A stretch of 64,000 nt of DNA from Maricaulis maris MCS10 (GTDB lineage Bacteria > Pseudomonadota > Alphaproteobacteria > Caulobacterales > Maricaulaceae). A program made the translations under genes and the position numbers. This document shows positions 47,130-56,136 of this stretch, in pieces. The stretch's first letter is position 1. Every line of letters starts with the position of its first letter. Location of the stretch: the NCBI RefSeq assembly GCF_000014745.1, contig NC_008347.1:1249501-1313500 (forward strand), written 5' to 3'. The notes beneath the pieces are model-generated. The model worked only from the letters and a program-made list of their open reading frames with translations, had not been told where the DNA came from and did not search any database.

Positions 47130-48194
47130 TCAGGACCGGGTTTTTCGCGGCCCTCCGCCAAAGAAGCGACCGATCAACTGTTTTCCGGCGTTGAGCAATG
47201 GCGTCTCGACAAGGCGGTAGACAATCAGGCCCAAGGCCAGGCTGGCGACCAGGCCGCCGGCAAACAGGATCAGCGTGCTGACGGGGCCGTGCGGCAGGAG
47301 GCCCGCCAGGACGCGGGCTGCGACCCCGATGACCAGCAAATGCCCGAGATAGATGGCGTAGGACCAATCACCGATTGCGGCGAGTAGTTTCGGCCAGCGC
47401 GGTTGCCAGGCCAGCACTGTCCAGACCAGGCCGATAGCCAGGGTGATAAAGGCCAGGACCCGAATGTCAGCGATCGCCAGCCCGTCCAGACCATGCCTGA
47501 TGGTCCAGGTCATAGCCAGGCCTGCGCCGATGACCAGTGTGATCAGCGCCGGCCAGCGGAATGCTGACAGGCGATCGCGGAACTCTGCGAGCGCGATTCC
47601 AGCGATGAATTGCAGGTTGAAACCGCTGAGCGCGAGAGCGCGCCAGGGGTGGTTTGTATCGATCAAGCCAGCCATGGCTGCCACTGTGAGAAGGGCCCAC
47701 AGCCCCAACGCGGCCCGGCGCCAGCGCGGCGGCAGGAACAGGACCAGACCGTAAACGAGGTAAAAGTAGAGCTCGTGGGTCAGCGTCCATCCGACCAGGA
47801 GCAGGGGTGGTTGCCCGGTCGGCAGCAGGGTGAGGCTGGCCACCCAGTCCAGTTCTCCCATGCCGCGGCTCAGGCTGTCATCCAGTACCAGATAGCCGAC
47901 CACTGACAGGCCGGTGAATATCCAGTAGAGCGGGAAAATCCGGTTCAGGCGTTTCAGCGCATAGCTCGGACCGGGCCGTGTGGCTGTGCGGTAGAGCGTG
48001 TGGATAATGAAACCGGAAATGACGAAAAAGACGTCGACGCCTGCAAAGCCCACATATCCGACCGGACCCAGCAAATCGGTACCCAGGAAGCGAACACCCG
48101 CCTGGTTCAGATGGCCGACGACAACCAGCAACACCGCGATGGCCCGCAGATATTGCAGCTCGATGATCTCGGCGCGGGGACGGTCAGGCAGCAT
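47130..48194 (-). CDS. Acyltransferase 3 family membrane protein (OafA/YrhL-like)
   Basis: A 354-residue integral membrane O-acyltransferase with about ten helices. YLRAIAVLLVVVGHLNQAG at the N-terminus carries the catalytic-type His; GVDVFFVISGFII and LKRLNRIFPLYWIF are further family motifs. Such enzymes acetylate or otherwise acylate surface sugars. GGAGAG lies 4 nt before the ATG at 48194. It heads a minus-strand group with the two sulfotransferases. Confidence 0.92.
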   Translation of the reverse strand: MLPDRPRAEIIELQYLRAIAVLLVVVGHLNQAGVRFLGTDLLGPVGYVGFAGVDVFFVISGFIIHTLYRTATRPGPSYALKRLNRIFPLYWIFTGLSVVGYLVLDDSLSRGMGELDWVASLTLLPTGQPPLLLVGWTLTHELYFYLVYGLVLFLPPRWRRAALGLWALLTVAAMAGLIDTNHPWRALALSGFNLQFIAGIALAEFRDRLSAFRWPALITLVIGAGLAMTWTIRHGLDGLAIADIRVLAFITLAIGLVWTVLAWQPRWPKLLAAIGDWSYAIYLGHLLVIGVAARVLAGLLPHGPVSTLILFAGGLVASLALGLIVYRLVETPLLNAGKQLIGRFFGGGPRKTRS

Positions 48195-48285
48195 CAACTC
48201 TCCGCTGGGCAATGCCGACCACCCAGCAGCCGACCCTTGAGCGCCGACAGTGGCCCGCCACGATGGTTCAGGCCAAGTGTCATAA

Positions 48286-48873
48286 TCAGCTGCGGGCGAA
48301 GACCAGTGAGAAGGTAACCGGGACAACCGGCGTGATCGAGGGCAGGCCGGCGAGGTCCTGCAAGGTCGCAAGACCATCGATGAGATCATGGTCAGCCGCG
48401 TCAATGATCACGGGAGAACGGCTTTCGACGAGGATGCTCCGCCCGTCGATCTCGCTGACGATCACCTCGGCCTCGATCTCCATGGCGACGCCGTGCAGGT
48501 CGAGCGCGGCGTCGAGTGTGAGGGCGCGGCGCTCACCGGCGCCAAGGTCGGCAAGCGCGGCGAGGTCGAGTGTGGCGGTTACCCGGGCATCGGCAAAACG
48601 CTCGATCTCGAACAGGTGCTCGCGCATGCGCTCATTGCGGATGCCGATGCCGGTCTCGATGGTCGCCAGATCGATTACCAGTTCCGCCTGGCCGTCCGGC
48701 ATGACCGACCCGCTGAGGCCGGAAAAGCTGTGGGTTTCGGCGATGTCACCGGATTTGATGGAGACGAAGCTGAGGGCTGATCGGTCCGCGTCCAAATGCC
48801 AGGTGCCCGGAGTGACGGGCTGCGAGCAGGCGACGGCAAGGCTGGCGAGAAGCGCGGTCATGACAAGGCGCAT
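48286..48873 (-). CDS. YceI-family lipoprotein
   Basis: A 195-residue protein with a lipoprotein signal (MTALLASLAVAC, lipid-anchored Cys 16) and a YceI lipocalin-like barrel: GTWHLDADRSALSFVSIKSG near the start, LIDLATIETGIGIRNERM in the middle. YceI proteins bind isoprenoid-like lipids in the periplasm. I chose the ATG at 48873, preceded by GGAGAT, because it opens the signal peptide. It is divergent from guaA. Confidence 0.88.
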   Translation of the reverse strand: MRLVMTALLASLAVACSQPVTPGTWHLDADRSALSFVSIKSGDIAETHSFSGLSGSVMPDGQAELVIDLATIETGIGIRNERMREHLFEIERFADARVTATLDLAALADLGAGERRALTLDAALDLHGVAMEIEAEVIVSEIDGRSILVESRSPVIIDAADHDLIDGLATLQDLAGLPSITPVVPVTFSLVFARS

Positions 48874-49101
48874 GTCGGATCTCCATGGTTTGACTTGCCG
48901 CAAGACTTGCGCGCCCGGCCGCTCGCGGACAAGCCCGTTGTGATGAATTTCCGGCAAAACCACGCAAAGCGCAGGTCCGGGGCGGTGCGGGACTGGTCAA
49001 GCGGGCTGACTCGCGCTATCGGGCCACATGCTGACAGATGTTTCTGCCATCTCCCTACAATCTGACCTCCGGGACACCTGCGCGCGCGGGTGCGAACGCC
49101 C

Positions 49102-50661
49102 ATGACCGATCAACACGACAAACTCCTCATCATCGATTTTGGCAGCCAGGTGACCCAGCTCATCGCCCGCCGCGTCCGCGAGAGCGGGGTGTTCTGCGAG
49201 ATCCACCCCTATAACCGCGCCGACGCCGCCTTCATCGATGCCTATGACCCCAAGGCGATCATCCTGTCGGGCTCGCCGCATTCCACCCATTGGGACAATT
49301 CCCCGCGCGCCGACGCGTCGGTCTTCACGCGCGGAATTCCCGTCCTGGGGATCTGCTATGGCGAGCAGACCATGTGCGCCCAGCTGGGCGGCCGGGTCGA
49401 GGCCTCCGAGGAGCGCGAGTTTGGCCGCGCCGACATCAAGCTGGTCGAGGACAGCCCGCTCTTTGCCGGCTTTGGTCCGGTCGGTCATGAAGAGCGCGTC
49501 TGGATGAGCCATGGCGACCGTGTCGCGGCGCTGCCCGAGGGCTTCAAGGTCATCGCGACCTCGGGCAATGCGCCCTATGCCGCCATTGCGGACGAGACCC
49601 GCAAATTCTACGGCGTGCAGTTTCATCCGGAAGTGGTTCACACACCGCGTGGCGCAGCCCTGCTCGAAAATTTCACGCACAAGATTGCCGGCCTTACAGG
49701 TGACTGGTCGATGGCCAATTTCAAGGATGAGGCGATTGCCAAGATCCGCGAACAGGTTGGCGACAAGCGCGTCCTGTGCGGCCTGTCCGGCGGCGTCGAC
49801 AGCTCGGTCGCAGCCGTCCTGCTGCATGAGGCGATCGGCGACCAGCTGGTCTGTGTCTTTGTCGATACCGGCCTGATGCGCCAGGGCGAGGCCGACGAGG
49901 TCGTGACCCTGTTCCGCGAGCACTACAATATCCCGCTCGTCCATGCCGAGGCCGAGGACCTCTTCCTGACCGCCCTTAAGGGCGTCGACGATCCGGAGAA
50001 GAAGCGCAAGATCATCGGCAGCCTCTTCATCGATGTCTTCGACGAGAAGGCCAAGGAGGCCGGCGGCGCCGACTTCCTCGCCCAGGGCACGCTCTATCCC
50101 GACGTCATCGAAAGCGTCAGCTTTGATGGCGGCCCCTCCGTCACCATCAAGTCGCACCATAATGTCGGCGGCCTGCCGGCCCGGATGAAGATGAAGCTGG
50201 TCGAGCCGCTGCGCGAGCTGTTCAAGGACGAAGTCCGTGCGCTTGGCCGCGAGCTCGGCCTGCCGGACGCCTTTGTCGGTCGCCATCCCTTCCCGGGACC
50301 GGGTCTCGCCATCCGCATCCCCGGCGCTGTCTCCAAGGAAAAGGCCGACATCCTGCGCAAGGCCGATGCGATCTATATCGAGGAGATCAAGAAGGCCGGC
50401 CTCTATGACGAGATCTGGCAGGCTTTCTCGGTCCTGCTGCCGGTCAATACGGTCGGTGTGATGGGCGATGAACGCACCTACGACGCCGTCCTCGCCCTGC
50501 GCGCCGTCACCAGCGTCGACGGCATGACGGCGGACTACTACCCCTATGAGCACGACTTCCTCAGCCGCGTGGCGACGCGGATCATCAATGAAGTGCGCGG
50601 CGTGAACCGGGTGGTCTATGATGTGACGTCCAAGCCGCCGGGGACGATTGAGTGGGAGTAG
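49102..50661 (+). CDS. guaA: GMP synthase (glutamine-hydrolysing)
   Basis: Converts XMP to GMP with ATP and glutamine. 519 residues. An N-terminal class I glutamine amidotransferase domain ([18 protein letters not shown], nucleophile C85 in [10 protein letters not shown], and a catalytic His in GVQFHPEV) precedes the ATP-pyrophosphatase domain ([15 protein letters not shown]) and the dimerisation domain ending in [11 protein letters not shown] further in-frame ATG 12 nt upstream is possible. Together with guaB it completes GMP synthesis in this window. Confidence 0.98.
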   Translation: MTDQHDKLLIIDFGSQVTQLIARRVRESGVFCEIHPYNRADAAFIDAYDPKAIILSGSPHSTHWDNSPRADASVFTRGIPVLGICYGEQTMCAQLGGRVEASEEREFGRADIKLVEDSPLFAGFGPVGHEERVWMSHGDRVAALPEGFKVIATSGNAPYAAIADETRKFYGVQFHPEVVHTPRGAALLENFTHKIAGLTGDWSMANFKDEAIAKIREQVGDKRVLCGLSGGVDSSVAAVLLHEAIGDQLVCVFVDTGLMRQGEADEVVTLFREHYNIPLVHAEAEDLFLTALKGVDDPEKKRKIIGSLFIDVFDEKAKEAGGADFLAQGTLYPDVIESVSFDGGPSVTIKSHHNVGGLPARMKMKLVEPLRELFKDEVRALGRELGLPDAFVGRHPFPGPGLAIRIPGAVSKEKADILRKADAIYIEEIKKAGLYDEIWQAFSVLLPVNTVGVMGDERTYDAVLALRAVTSVDGMTADYYPYEHDFLSRVATRIINEVRGVNRVVYDVTSKPPGTIEWE

Positions 50662-50700
50662 GGGGTCCGTAGCTCGAAAACTGCGCCAAGCGCGGATTGA

Positions 50701-50826
50701 TCCATAAAGCCCTTGTCAGCCAGCGGGCCGTATCCGGTTCTTGAGGTCAAGGGCGCGCAGCGCCGCTTCGCGGTTGAAACCCTTGAGCTCAAGAACCGGA
50801 TACGGCTTTCTCCCGGCAAGGGATGT
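50701..50826 (+). repeat. Dispersed palindromic element, copy D
   Basis: Arms 50727-50753 and 50780-50806 (27 nt, one mismatch). Relative to copies B and C the stem has TTCTTGAGG with CTCAAGAA instead of TTCTTCAGG with CTGAAGAA, a compensatory change. Flanks TGTCAGCCAGCGG and TCTCCCGGCAAG match the other copies. Confidence 0.9.
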
Positions 50827-51246
50827 ATGGCTGGGAGAGCGCCCGGCGCGTCTGTTCGACAGAAGACGCCAGCCTCGCAATCTCACACGCCATTTTTCCC
50901 GGGCGAAGACCCGGGACTGACCGAGCGCGCCTTGAGGCGCTGAGTCTCCGGTTGGCGCCGGATAGCGCTGACGCGCTTTCTGGGAAAATGGTGATGGAGT
51001 TCCGGGAGTGCGGGAGTCTCTGCGCGCCAGGCTTGGGGAATTGAAGACGCACCCCCCAAACCGAATTACCTTGCAAAAGACACAATCGCCCCCCATATAG
51101 CGGCTACTCGATCTTGAATGCCGAATCTTCTGGGGGCGATCTGTCGCCCCGCTGACGCTCTTCCTTTCAAATTTCGACACTCGGGTACTTTCCGGCACGC
51201 GGTCGGGCAGACCCATATCTACGTGACTGATTGAAAGGAAATCGTC
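50827..51246. other. 420-bp gap between the palindromic element and the cold-shock gene
   Basis: CCATTTTTCCC (50890-50900) and GGGAAAATGG (50982-50991) are inverted, with further short hairpins between them (CCCGGG pairs and GCGCC/GGCGC runs). I see no gene. The last 150 nt before 51247 should hold the cold-shock gene promoter and a 5' leader, but I cannot place a -35/-10 pair with confidence. Confidence 0.5.
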
Positions 51247-51456
51247 ATGGCTACTGGTACCGTAAAATTCTTCAACACCACCAAAGGTTTTGGCTTCATC
51301 CAGCCGGAAGATGGCTCCACGGACGTTTTCGTCCACATCTCTGCCGTTGAGCGCTCTGGCATGACCACGATCACCGAAGGCCAGAAGCTGTCCTTCGAAG
51401 TCGTTCAGGACAAGCGTTCGGGCAAGAACGCTGCCGAGAACCTTCAGGCTGTCTAA
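51247..51456 (+). CDS. cspA: Cold-shock protein (CspA family)
   Basis: A 69-residue single cold-shock domain binding single-stranded RNA/DNA. RNP1 (KGFGFIQP) and RNP2 (VFVHISA) are both present. GAAAGGAA precedes the ATG. The A+T-rich leader could allow temperature-dependent folding, as in other csp genes, but I found no clear cold box. A strong terminator follows about 50 nt after the stop. Confidence 0.97.
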   Translation: MATGTVKFFNTTKGFGFIQPEDGSTDVFVHISAVERSGMTTITEGQKLSFEVVQDKRSGKNAAENLQAV

Positions 51457-51508
51457 GCCATACTGCCAGTCCCGGGGCCGGATTGCCGCGCCCCGGACAG
51501 GCAATCAG

Positions 51509-51536
51509 AAAGGCCGGGCACTCGCCCGGCCTTTTT
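51509..51536 (+). terminator. Rho-independent terminator after the cold-shock gene
   Basis: AAAGGCCGGGC (51509-51519) and GCCCGGCCTTT (51524-51534) form an 11-bp stem with a 4-nt loop, followed by a T run. Confidence 0.93.
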
Positions 51537-51584
51537 GTTTTTCCGGCCCATTTGCCCTATTGTCAGCGCCAAGGAGACATGCCC

Positions 51585-51830
51585 ATGAGCGAACCCGTTT
51601 ACAGTGACCTTCTGAAAGTGACCCCGGTGGCCCCGAAAACGCGGGCCGAAATCACCGACACCATGGTCCGCACCAAGCTGGACAAGGAAACCGACGAGCG
51701 GCAGGCCAAGATCCGCAAGCTGCGCCAGGCCCGTCTGGCGATGGAAGCCAAGGCCGCGGCTGCCGCAGCCAAGCCTGCTGCGCCGAAAAAGGTGCGGGCG
51801 AAGCCGCCGAAATTCGCCAATAAGAGCTAG
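51585..51830 (+). CDS. Small charged hypothetical protein
   Basis: An 81-residue protein, with a helical, basic and Ala-rich second half (KIRKLRQARLAMEAKAAAAA then KKVRAKPPK). No domain is recognised. Start: AAGGAG lies 8 nt upstream of ATG 51585 and only 2 nt before ATG 51579, so I prefer the former. The codon pattern and ribosome site support a real gene despite its size; the basic tail could bind nucleic acid, but that is a guess. Confidence 0.65.
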   Translation: MSEPVYSDLLKVTPVAPKTRAEITDTMVRTKLDKETDERQAKIRKLRQARLAMEAKAAAAAAKPAAPKKVRAKPPKFANKS

Positions 51831-51856
51831 TCATCCCTGACGGCCGATGCGGCCAG

Positions 51857-52762
51857 TCACCAAAGCGCGGTCAGACTTGATCGCAGGCGGCTCCTTGCGA
51901 AGTCGAGGAAGCTGCGCAGCTTGGCCGGCTGCACGCCGCGGCCGGCATGAACAAGATGCACAGGCAAGGGTGCCGGCTCGAATTCCTCCAGCAATACATG
52001 CAGTGACCCGTTCTTCACGGCGTCAGCGCATTGATAACTCAATACCCGGGTCACACCCACACCATCGCAGGCTGACCAGACCGCGGCATCGGCGCTGCTG
52101 ACGGTGAGACGGGGCCGCGGCGCGCTGTCATGTGTCTGCCCGCCGGGGCCTGTGAAGGTCCAGCGGCCGGCCGGCGACAGGATGTCGAAGTGCACGCCGG
52201 GCAGGTCGGACAGGTCCTCCGGCGATTGCGGCTTTCCGTGGGCCGCCAGCAGAGCCGGACTGGCAACAACGACCGTCCGGATCGATCCGACTTTTGTCGC
52301 CACCATGGAGCTGTCCGGCAGCGGCCCGATCCGCACCGCCATGTCGATATGTTCGTCCATCAGGTGAAGATTGCGGTCGGACAGGACCAGGCGGACATCG
52401 ATCCTGGGATAGGCCACAAGAAAGTCCCGGATCACCGGCAGGACCAGAAGGCGTCCAAAGGCCACCGGAGCGGTCATGATCAGCTCACCACGCGGCGAAT
52501 GATATTCGCCGGCCGCTGCCCGTTCTGTCTCATCAATATCGTCCAGGATCCGCCGTGCGGCGGCGAGATAGGCCGTACCGGCATCAGTCAGGGCGAGCTT
52601 GCGGGTGGTTCGCGTCAGCAGTTTTGTACCGAGATGGGCTTCCAGCTCTGTAACCTGACGGCTGATCGTGGCCAGGGGGATGCCGAGGGCCCGGCTGGCA
52701 CCGGAAAAACTCCCGCTGTCGACCACCTGCACGACAATGGACATGGCTTTGAGACGGTCCAT
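51857..52762 (-). CDS. LysR-family transcriptional regulator
   Basis: A 301-residue regulator with an N-terminal helix-turn-helix (SFSGASRALGIPLATISRQVTEL) and an effector-binding domain. The length and VDSGSFSGASRALGIP opening resemble the DhcR/YafC-like group of LysR regulators. It is divergent from the AhpD-like/flavin-oxidase pair, with 126 nt between start codons, which suggests it controls them. A TTCC-N7-GGAA palindrome lies just outside its start. Confidence 0.92.
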   Translation of the reverse strand: MDRLKAMSIVVQVVDSGSFSGASRALGIPLATISRQVTELEAHLGTKLLTRTTRKLALTDAGTAYLAAARRILDDIDETERAAAGEYHSPRGELIMTAPVAFGRLLVLPVIRDFLVAYPRIDVRLVLSDRNLHLMDEHIDMAVRIGPLPDSSMVATKVGSIRTVVVASPALLAAHGKPQSPEDLSDLPGVHFDILSPAGRWTFTGPGGQTHDSAPRPRLTVSSADAAVWSACDGVGVTRVLSYQCADAVKNGSLHVLLEEFEPAPLPVHLVHAGRGVQPAKLRSFLDFARSRLRSSLTALW

Positions 52763-52767
52763 TTTTA

Positions 52768-52782
52768 TTCCATTTATTGGAA
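52768..52782. promoter_or_regulatory. Candidate LysR binding site
   Basis: TTCC (52768-52771) and GGAA (52779-52782) flank an A/T-rich spacer, directly upstream of the LysR start and within the divergent region. It fits the general dyad of LysR autoregulatory sites. The assignment is tentative. Confidence 0.35.
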
Positions 52783-52888
52783 AAGAATTTCCCGATTATA
52801 GCCGATTATCATTCTTTGCGGAACGCCCATTTCTCCCCGGCAGAACGCGGTCCCGGACGGATCGCCCCAATCCCTGAAGGAGAAACCA

Positions 52889-53434
52889 ATGTCCCGCCTG
52901 CCCATTCCAGATTTCGATTCCGCTCCCGCAGCCTCCAGGCCGATCCTGGAGGCCGTTCACAAACAGCTCGGTGTCGTGCCGAACATGTTCCGTCTGATTG
53001 CCACCAGCCCAGCCGCGCTGGAAGGCTATACCGGCAATAATGGCGCGCTCTGCAGGGCGCTGGATGTCAAGACCCGCGAGCGCATCGCCCTTGCCGTGGC
53101 CCAGGTCAATGGTTGTGACTATTGCCTGTCGGCCCACACCTATCTGGGTCTGAACCTTGCCAATCTCACGCCGGAAGAGGTTGCCCGCAACCGCACCGGG
53201 CGGTCCGGCGAAGCCAAGGCTGATGCCGCTGTCGGTTTCGCAGCAAAGGTGGTGCGCGAGCGCGGCCGCGTCAGCGAGAGCGACATCACCGGGTTGCGCG
53301 AGGCGGGCTATGCCGACGGCCAGATTGTCGAGATCGTCGCCCTGGCCGCCGAAAATGTCTTCACCAACCTGATCAACAACGTTGCCGAGACCGATATCGA
53401 CTTCCCCGTCGTCACCGCGTCGCAGGCAGGCTGA
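52889..53434 (+). CDS. Carboxymuconolactone decarboxylase / AhpD-like protein
   Basis: A 181-residue all-helical protein of the CMD superfamily. The redox motif C76-x-x-C79 with H83 (GCDYCLSAHTYLG) makes peroxidase-type (AhpD-like) activity more likely than lactone decarboxylation. KTRERIALAVAQVN precedes it, as is typical. It starts 127 nt from the divergent LysR gene and precedes the flavin-oxidase gene by about 70 nt; all three probably respond to the same oxidative or xenobiotic signal. Confidence 0.9.
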   Translation: MSRLPIPDFDSAPAASRPILEAVHKQLGVVPNMFRLIATSPAALEGYTGNNGALCRALDVKTRERIALAVAQVNGCDYCLSAHTYLGLNLANLTPEEVARNRTGRSGEAKADAAVGFAAKVVRERGRVSESDITGLREAGYADGQIVEIVALAAENVFTNLINNVAETDIDFPVVTASQAG

Positions 53435-53502
53435 TCACGAGCGGGCAGGCCGTCCTGTCGGTCTGCCCGCCTCCCATTGGTCAAAAGGACTGGAGCGGCA
53501 TC

Positions 53503-54144
53503 ATGAGCTACCGATTTCCCGACATCGCCACCACAGCCAGCGTGCGGGCGGTCCGCGAAGACATGGGCAGTGCCCAAGTCTGGGAACGCTTCGAGGGAGA
53601 CCGCGCGCCCGATAGCCTGACGCAGCACGAAACAGATTTCATAGCGGCGCGCGATCATTTCTATATGGCTTCGGTTTCGCAGTCGGGCTGGCCCTATGTC
53701 CAGCATCGTGGCGGACCGAGAGGTTTCCTGACCGTGTTGGATGCCGCCACACTGGCATTCGCGGACTATCGCGGAAATCGCCAATACATCTCCGTCGGCA
53801 ATATGCGGGCCAATGCCCGTGTGGCCCTGATCCTGATGGACTATGCCAACCGCACACGCTTGAAGATATTCGCCACTGTCGAGCTTTTGCCGGTCGATGC
53901 CGAGAGCGATCTGGCCGGGCGTGTCCTCCCGCAGGATTATCGCGCCCGCACTGAGCGGATTGTGCTCCTGCATGTGGTGGCGTTCGACTGGAACTGTCCC
54001 CAGCACATCACGCAACGCTTCACTGAGGACGAGATCATCGAGACCATGCGTGATGTCAATGAGCGTCTGGTTGGACTGGAGGACGAGAATGCCCGTCTGC
54101 GCGGGGAGCTCGCGCTGGCTCGGAGCGGGGTGGCGAACCCGTGA
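53503..54144 (+). CDS. Pyridoxamine 5'-phosphate oxidase family flavoprotein
   Basis: A 213-residue split-barrel flavin-binding protein. The FMN-binding stretch includes FYMASVSQSGWPYVQHRGGPRG at about residues 49-70, then ADYRGNRQYISVGNM and LMDYANRTRLKIFATVEL. The C-terminal 30 residues (NERLVGLEDENARLRGELAL) form a coiled coil. It is likely an FMN-dependent reductase or oxidase rather than the vitamin B6 enzyme PdxH. Confidence 0.87.
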   Translation: MSYRFPDIATTASVRAVREDMGSAQVWERFEGDRAPDSLTQHETDFIAARDHFYMASVSQSGWPYVQHRGGPRGFLTVLDAATLAFADYRGNRQYISVGNMRANARVALILMDYANRTRLKIFATVELLPVDAESDLAGRVLPQDYRARTERIVLLHVVAFDWNCPQHITQRFTEDEIIETMRDVNERLVGLEDENARLRGELALARSGVANP

Positions 54145-54232
54145 AGGGGCCACGCCAGGCCAACCGCCTTTGGTGCTGGGAACCCAATCGGGATCGGATA
54201 GATTGCGACCGCAAAGTCACGTGGAGTCCAGA

Positions 54233-54442
54233 ATGATCGATACCCTGCAGGCCCGTCTCGATGAGGTCGAGGCCCATGCCGCCCATCAGGACAAGGCCGT
54301 GGATGATCTCAACGCCGTCATTCTCGACCAGCGCGAGGAACTCGACCGGCTGACCCGTCGGGTCAATGTCATGCTGACCCGCCTCGAGGCGTTGGAAGCG
54401 GCTGCGCCGGGGCCGGAGGTGACCAAACCGCCGCACTATTGA
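54233..54442 (+). CDS. slyX: SlyX protein
   Basis: A 69-residue coiled-coil protein of the SlyX family: VEAHAAHQDKAVDDLNAVIL, then REELDRLTRRVNVMLTRLEAL, ending in the typical KPPHY. Role unknown. Its stop overlaps the stop region of the convergent LytTR gene by 7 nt. Confidence 0.92.
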   Translation: MIDTLQARLDEVEAHAAHQDKAVDDLNAVILDQREELDRLTRRVNVMLTRLEALEAAAPGPEVTKPPHY

Positions 54443-56022
54443 GGCGGGCGCTTGTCGGCAAGCGCCGACCGGACTGCCGGAAGGATTCGGCGGCTGACGG
54501 GCACTCGTGCGCCGTTGGACAGGATCAGCTCGCCGGTGCCGCCGGCATCACGCTCCAGGGCCGAGACGAAGAGCGTGTTGACGACATGGGAGCGGTGGAC
54601 CCGCAGGAAGGCCGGCGGCAATTCATTCTCCAGCCCGCCCAGCGTGCCGGAATAGAGCGATGTGCGGCCATCCTCGAAATGCAGCTCGACATAATCACCG
54701 GCGGCCTTGAGCTGGACGATCCGGTCGGTCGAGACATAGTCGACGCGACCGGCACTGACGAGCTGGATCTGGGCTGGCGCGGACTTCTGCCGGGCCTGGT
54801 CGAGGGCCGTTTGCAGTTTCAGTGCGCGGCGGGCTTCGAGCCGTCTCTGGCGGCGCTCGGCGACCAGGGATTGGGCCTGCTGGTACATGGCGAAGGCCAG
54901 CACTCCGGCGGCAGCGTAGAAATAGCCGACATCCAGAAAGTATGAGCCGACCTGGAACAGCACCAGAAGGAAGGCCGCGAAGGCTATGAGCAGGACCGCA
55001 GCGCCCTTGCGACGCTGGAATGTCCACAGCGCCGACCAGGCGAGGCCGGCCAGGGCGCAGCTGGTCAGGACTCCAACCGTTTTGCCGTCGAAGCCGGGCA
55101 TCAGAATTACCACCGGGACGAGGGCGGTCAGGACAACCAGTATCCGGGCCAGTTTCGAGCGCCATCCCAGCGACGTCATCCGCTCGAGCAGGTAGGCAAG
55201 GATGCAGAGGCCGAACCCGGCGGCGCACAGCGTGATCAGGATCAGGCGGACATCCTGGAAAGGGTAGGGGTAGGCGACCAGTCCGCGGGCTGTTTCGACC
55301 AGCAGCTCGGTACCGCCAAACAGGGCCGCCGCCGCCAGCAGGGCCGATTGGGACCGGTCCTCATTGCGCCACGCCGTGACCCCGAAGAAAACCAGGCTGA
55401 CCAGAAAGACGCCGAAAGTGATCAGGCTGGGCCAGTAGGCGGTTATGATGATCCGGGTGGGATCCTGAAAGCGGCCAAACAGGATTGCGTGGACCGGAGA
55501 CACCAGCTCCAGCCAGCCGTGATGCGATGACATGCGGATGTCGACGATATTGTTGCCCTGATGCACCAGGGTGTGGGGCACGAACAGGCTGGCATCGATC
55601 CGCCCGGGCGTTTCCGAGCGTCGGTCATCGCCCGGCTGGCCATTGGTGCCGACTAGGCTTCCATTGATGAAGACCTCGCTGGACATCTTGCCCAGCACCA
55701 TCAGCCCGAAGGGGCCGTCGCCGCGCAGATGCTCCGCCGCCAGCGGCAGGCGCATCCGGACCCACAGGTGAGCGCCCTGCGGGTCGAGTTCACGGATCGG
55801 CACGCTGCGGCATGTTGGCGAGGTGTAGTCGGGTGGTGCGGTGTCGTCATTGCGCGCCGGGCAGACGCGCACGTCCTCAAGGGCGACATGAACCTGCGGC
55901 TGGGCCAAGGCGTCGCCTCCGAAGGCGAGTGTCGAAACCAGGGCTGCGATCAGGATGAGGGCGGAGAGTATGGTCGGGCGGTGAGCGGTCATGCCGGGCA
56001 GATTAGCGGTTGTCTCGCGCAT
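54436..56022 (-). CDS. Membrane-embedded LytTR-family regulator
   Basis: A 528-residue protein. A signal-like N-terminus is followed by a periplasmic domain of about 150 residues (with two cysteines in VRVCPARNDD and SPTCRSVP), around seven membrane helices (about residues 190-395), a coiled linker rich in Arg/Glu, and a C-terminal LytTR DNA-binding domain (VDYVSTDRIVQLKAAGDYVEL, then FLRVHRSHVVNTLFV). The layout resembles a membrane sensor that binds DNA directly, with no response-regulator receiver domain. The ligand is unknown. An alternative ATG is at 55992. Confidence 0.9.
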   Translation of the reverse strand: MRETTANLPGMTAHRPTILSALILIAALVSTLAFGGDALAQPQVHVALEDVRVCPARNDDTAPPDYTSPTCRSVPIRELDPQGAHLWVRMRLPLAAEHLRGDGPFGLMVLGKMSSEVFINGSLVGTNGQPGDDRRSETPGRIDASLFVPHTLVHQGNNIVDIRMSSHHGWLELVSPVHAILFGRFQDPTRIIITAYWPSLITFGVFLVSLVFFGVTAWRNEDRSQSALLAAAALFGGTELLVETARGLVAYPYPFQDVRLILITLCAAGFGLCILAYLLERMTSLGWRSKLARILVVLTALVPVVILMPGFDGKTVGVLTSCALAGLAWSALWTFQRRKGAAVLLIAFAAFLLVLFQVGSYFLDVGYFYAAAGVLAFAMYQQAQSLVAERRQRRLEARRALKLQTALDQARQKSAPAQIQLVSAGRVDYVSTDRIVQLKAAGDYVELHFEDGRTSLYSGTLGGLENELPPAFLRVHRSHVVNTLFVSALERDAGGTGELILSNGARVPVSRRILPAVRSALADKRPPQ

Positions 56023-56136
56023 CGTCCCGCCGCTTGTCGGTCCCGGGCTGCCGTCGGTCGATTGGCGGGTGATTGCCAGGGATCGGGGCGTTTAGCTGTG
56101 CCTGTGCCGGGGGCATGAAACAGTGGAGCTTGTGCG

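Noticed and set aside
48997-50553. A 518-codon leftward open frame
   Set aside because: Antisense shadow of guaA.
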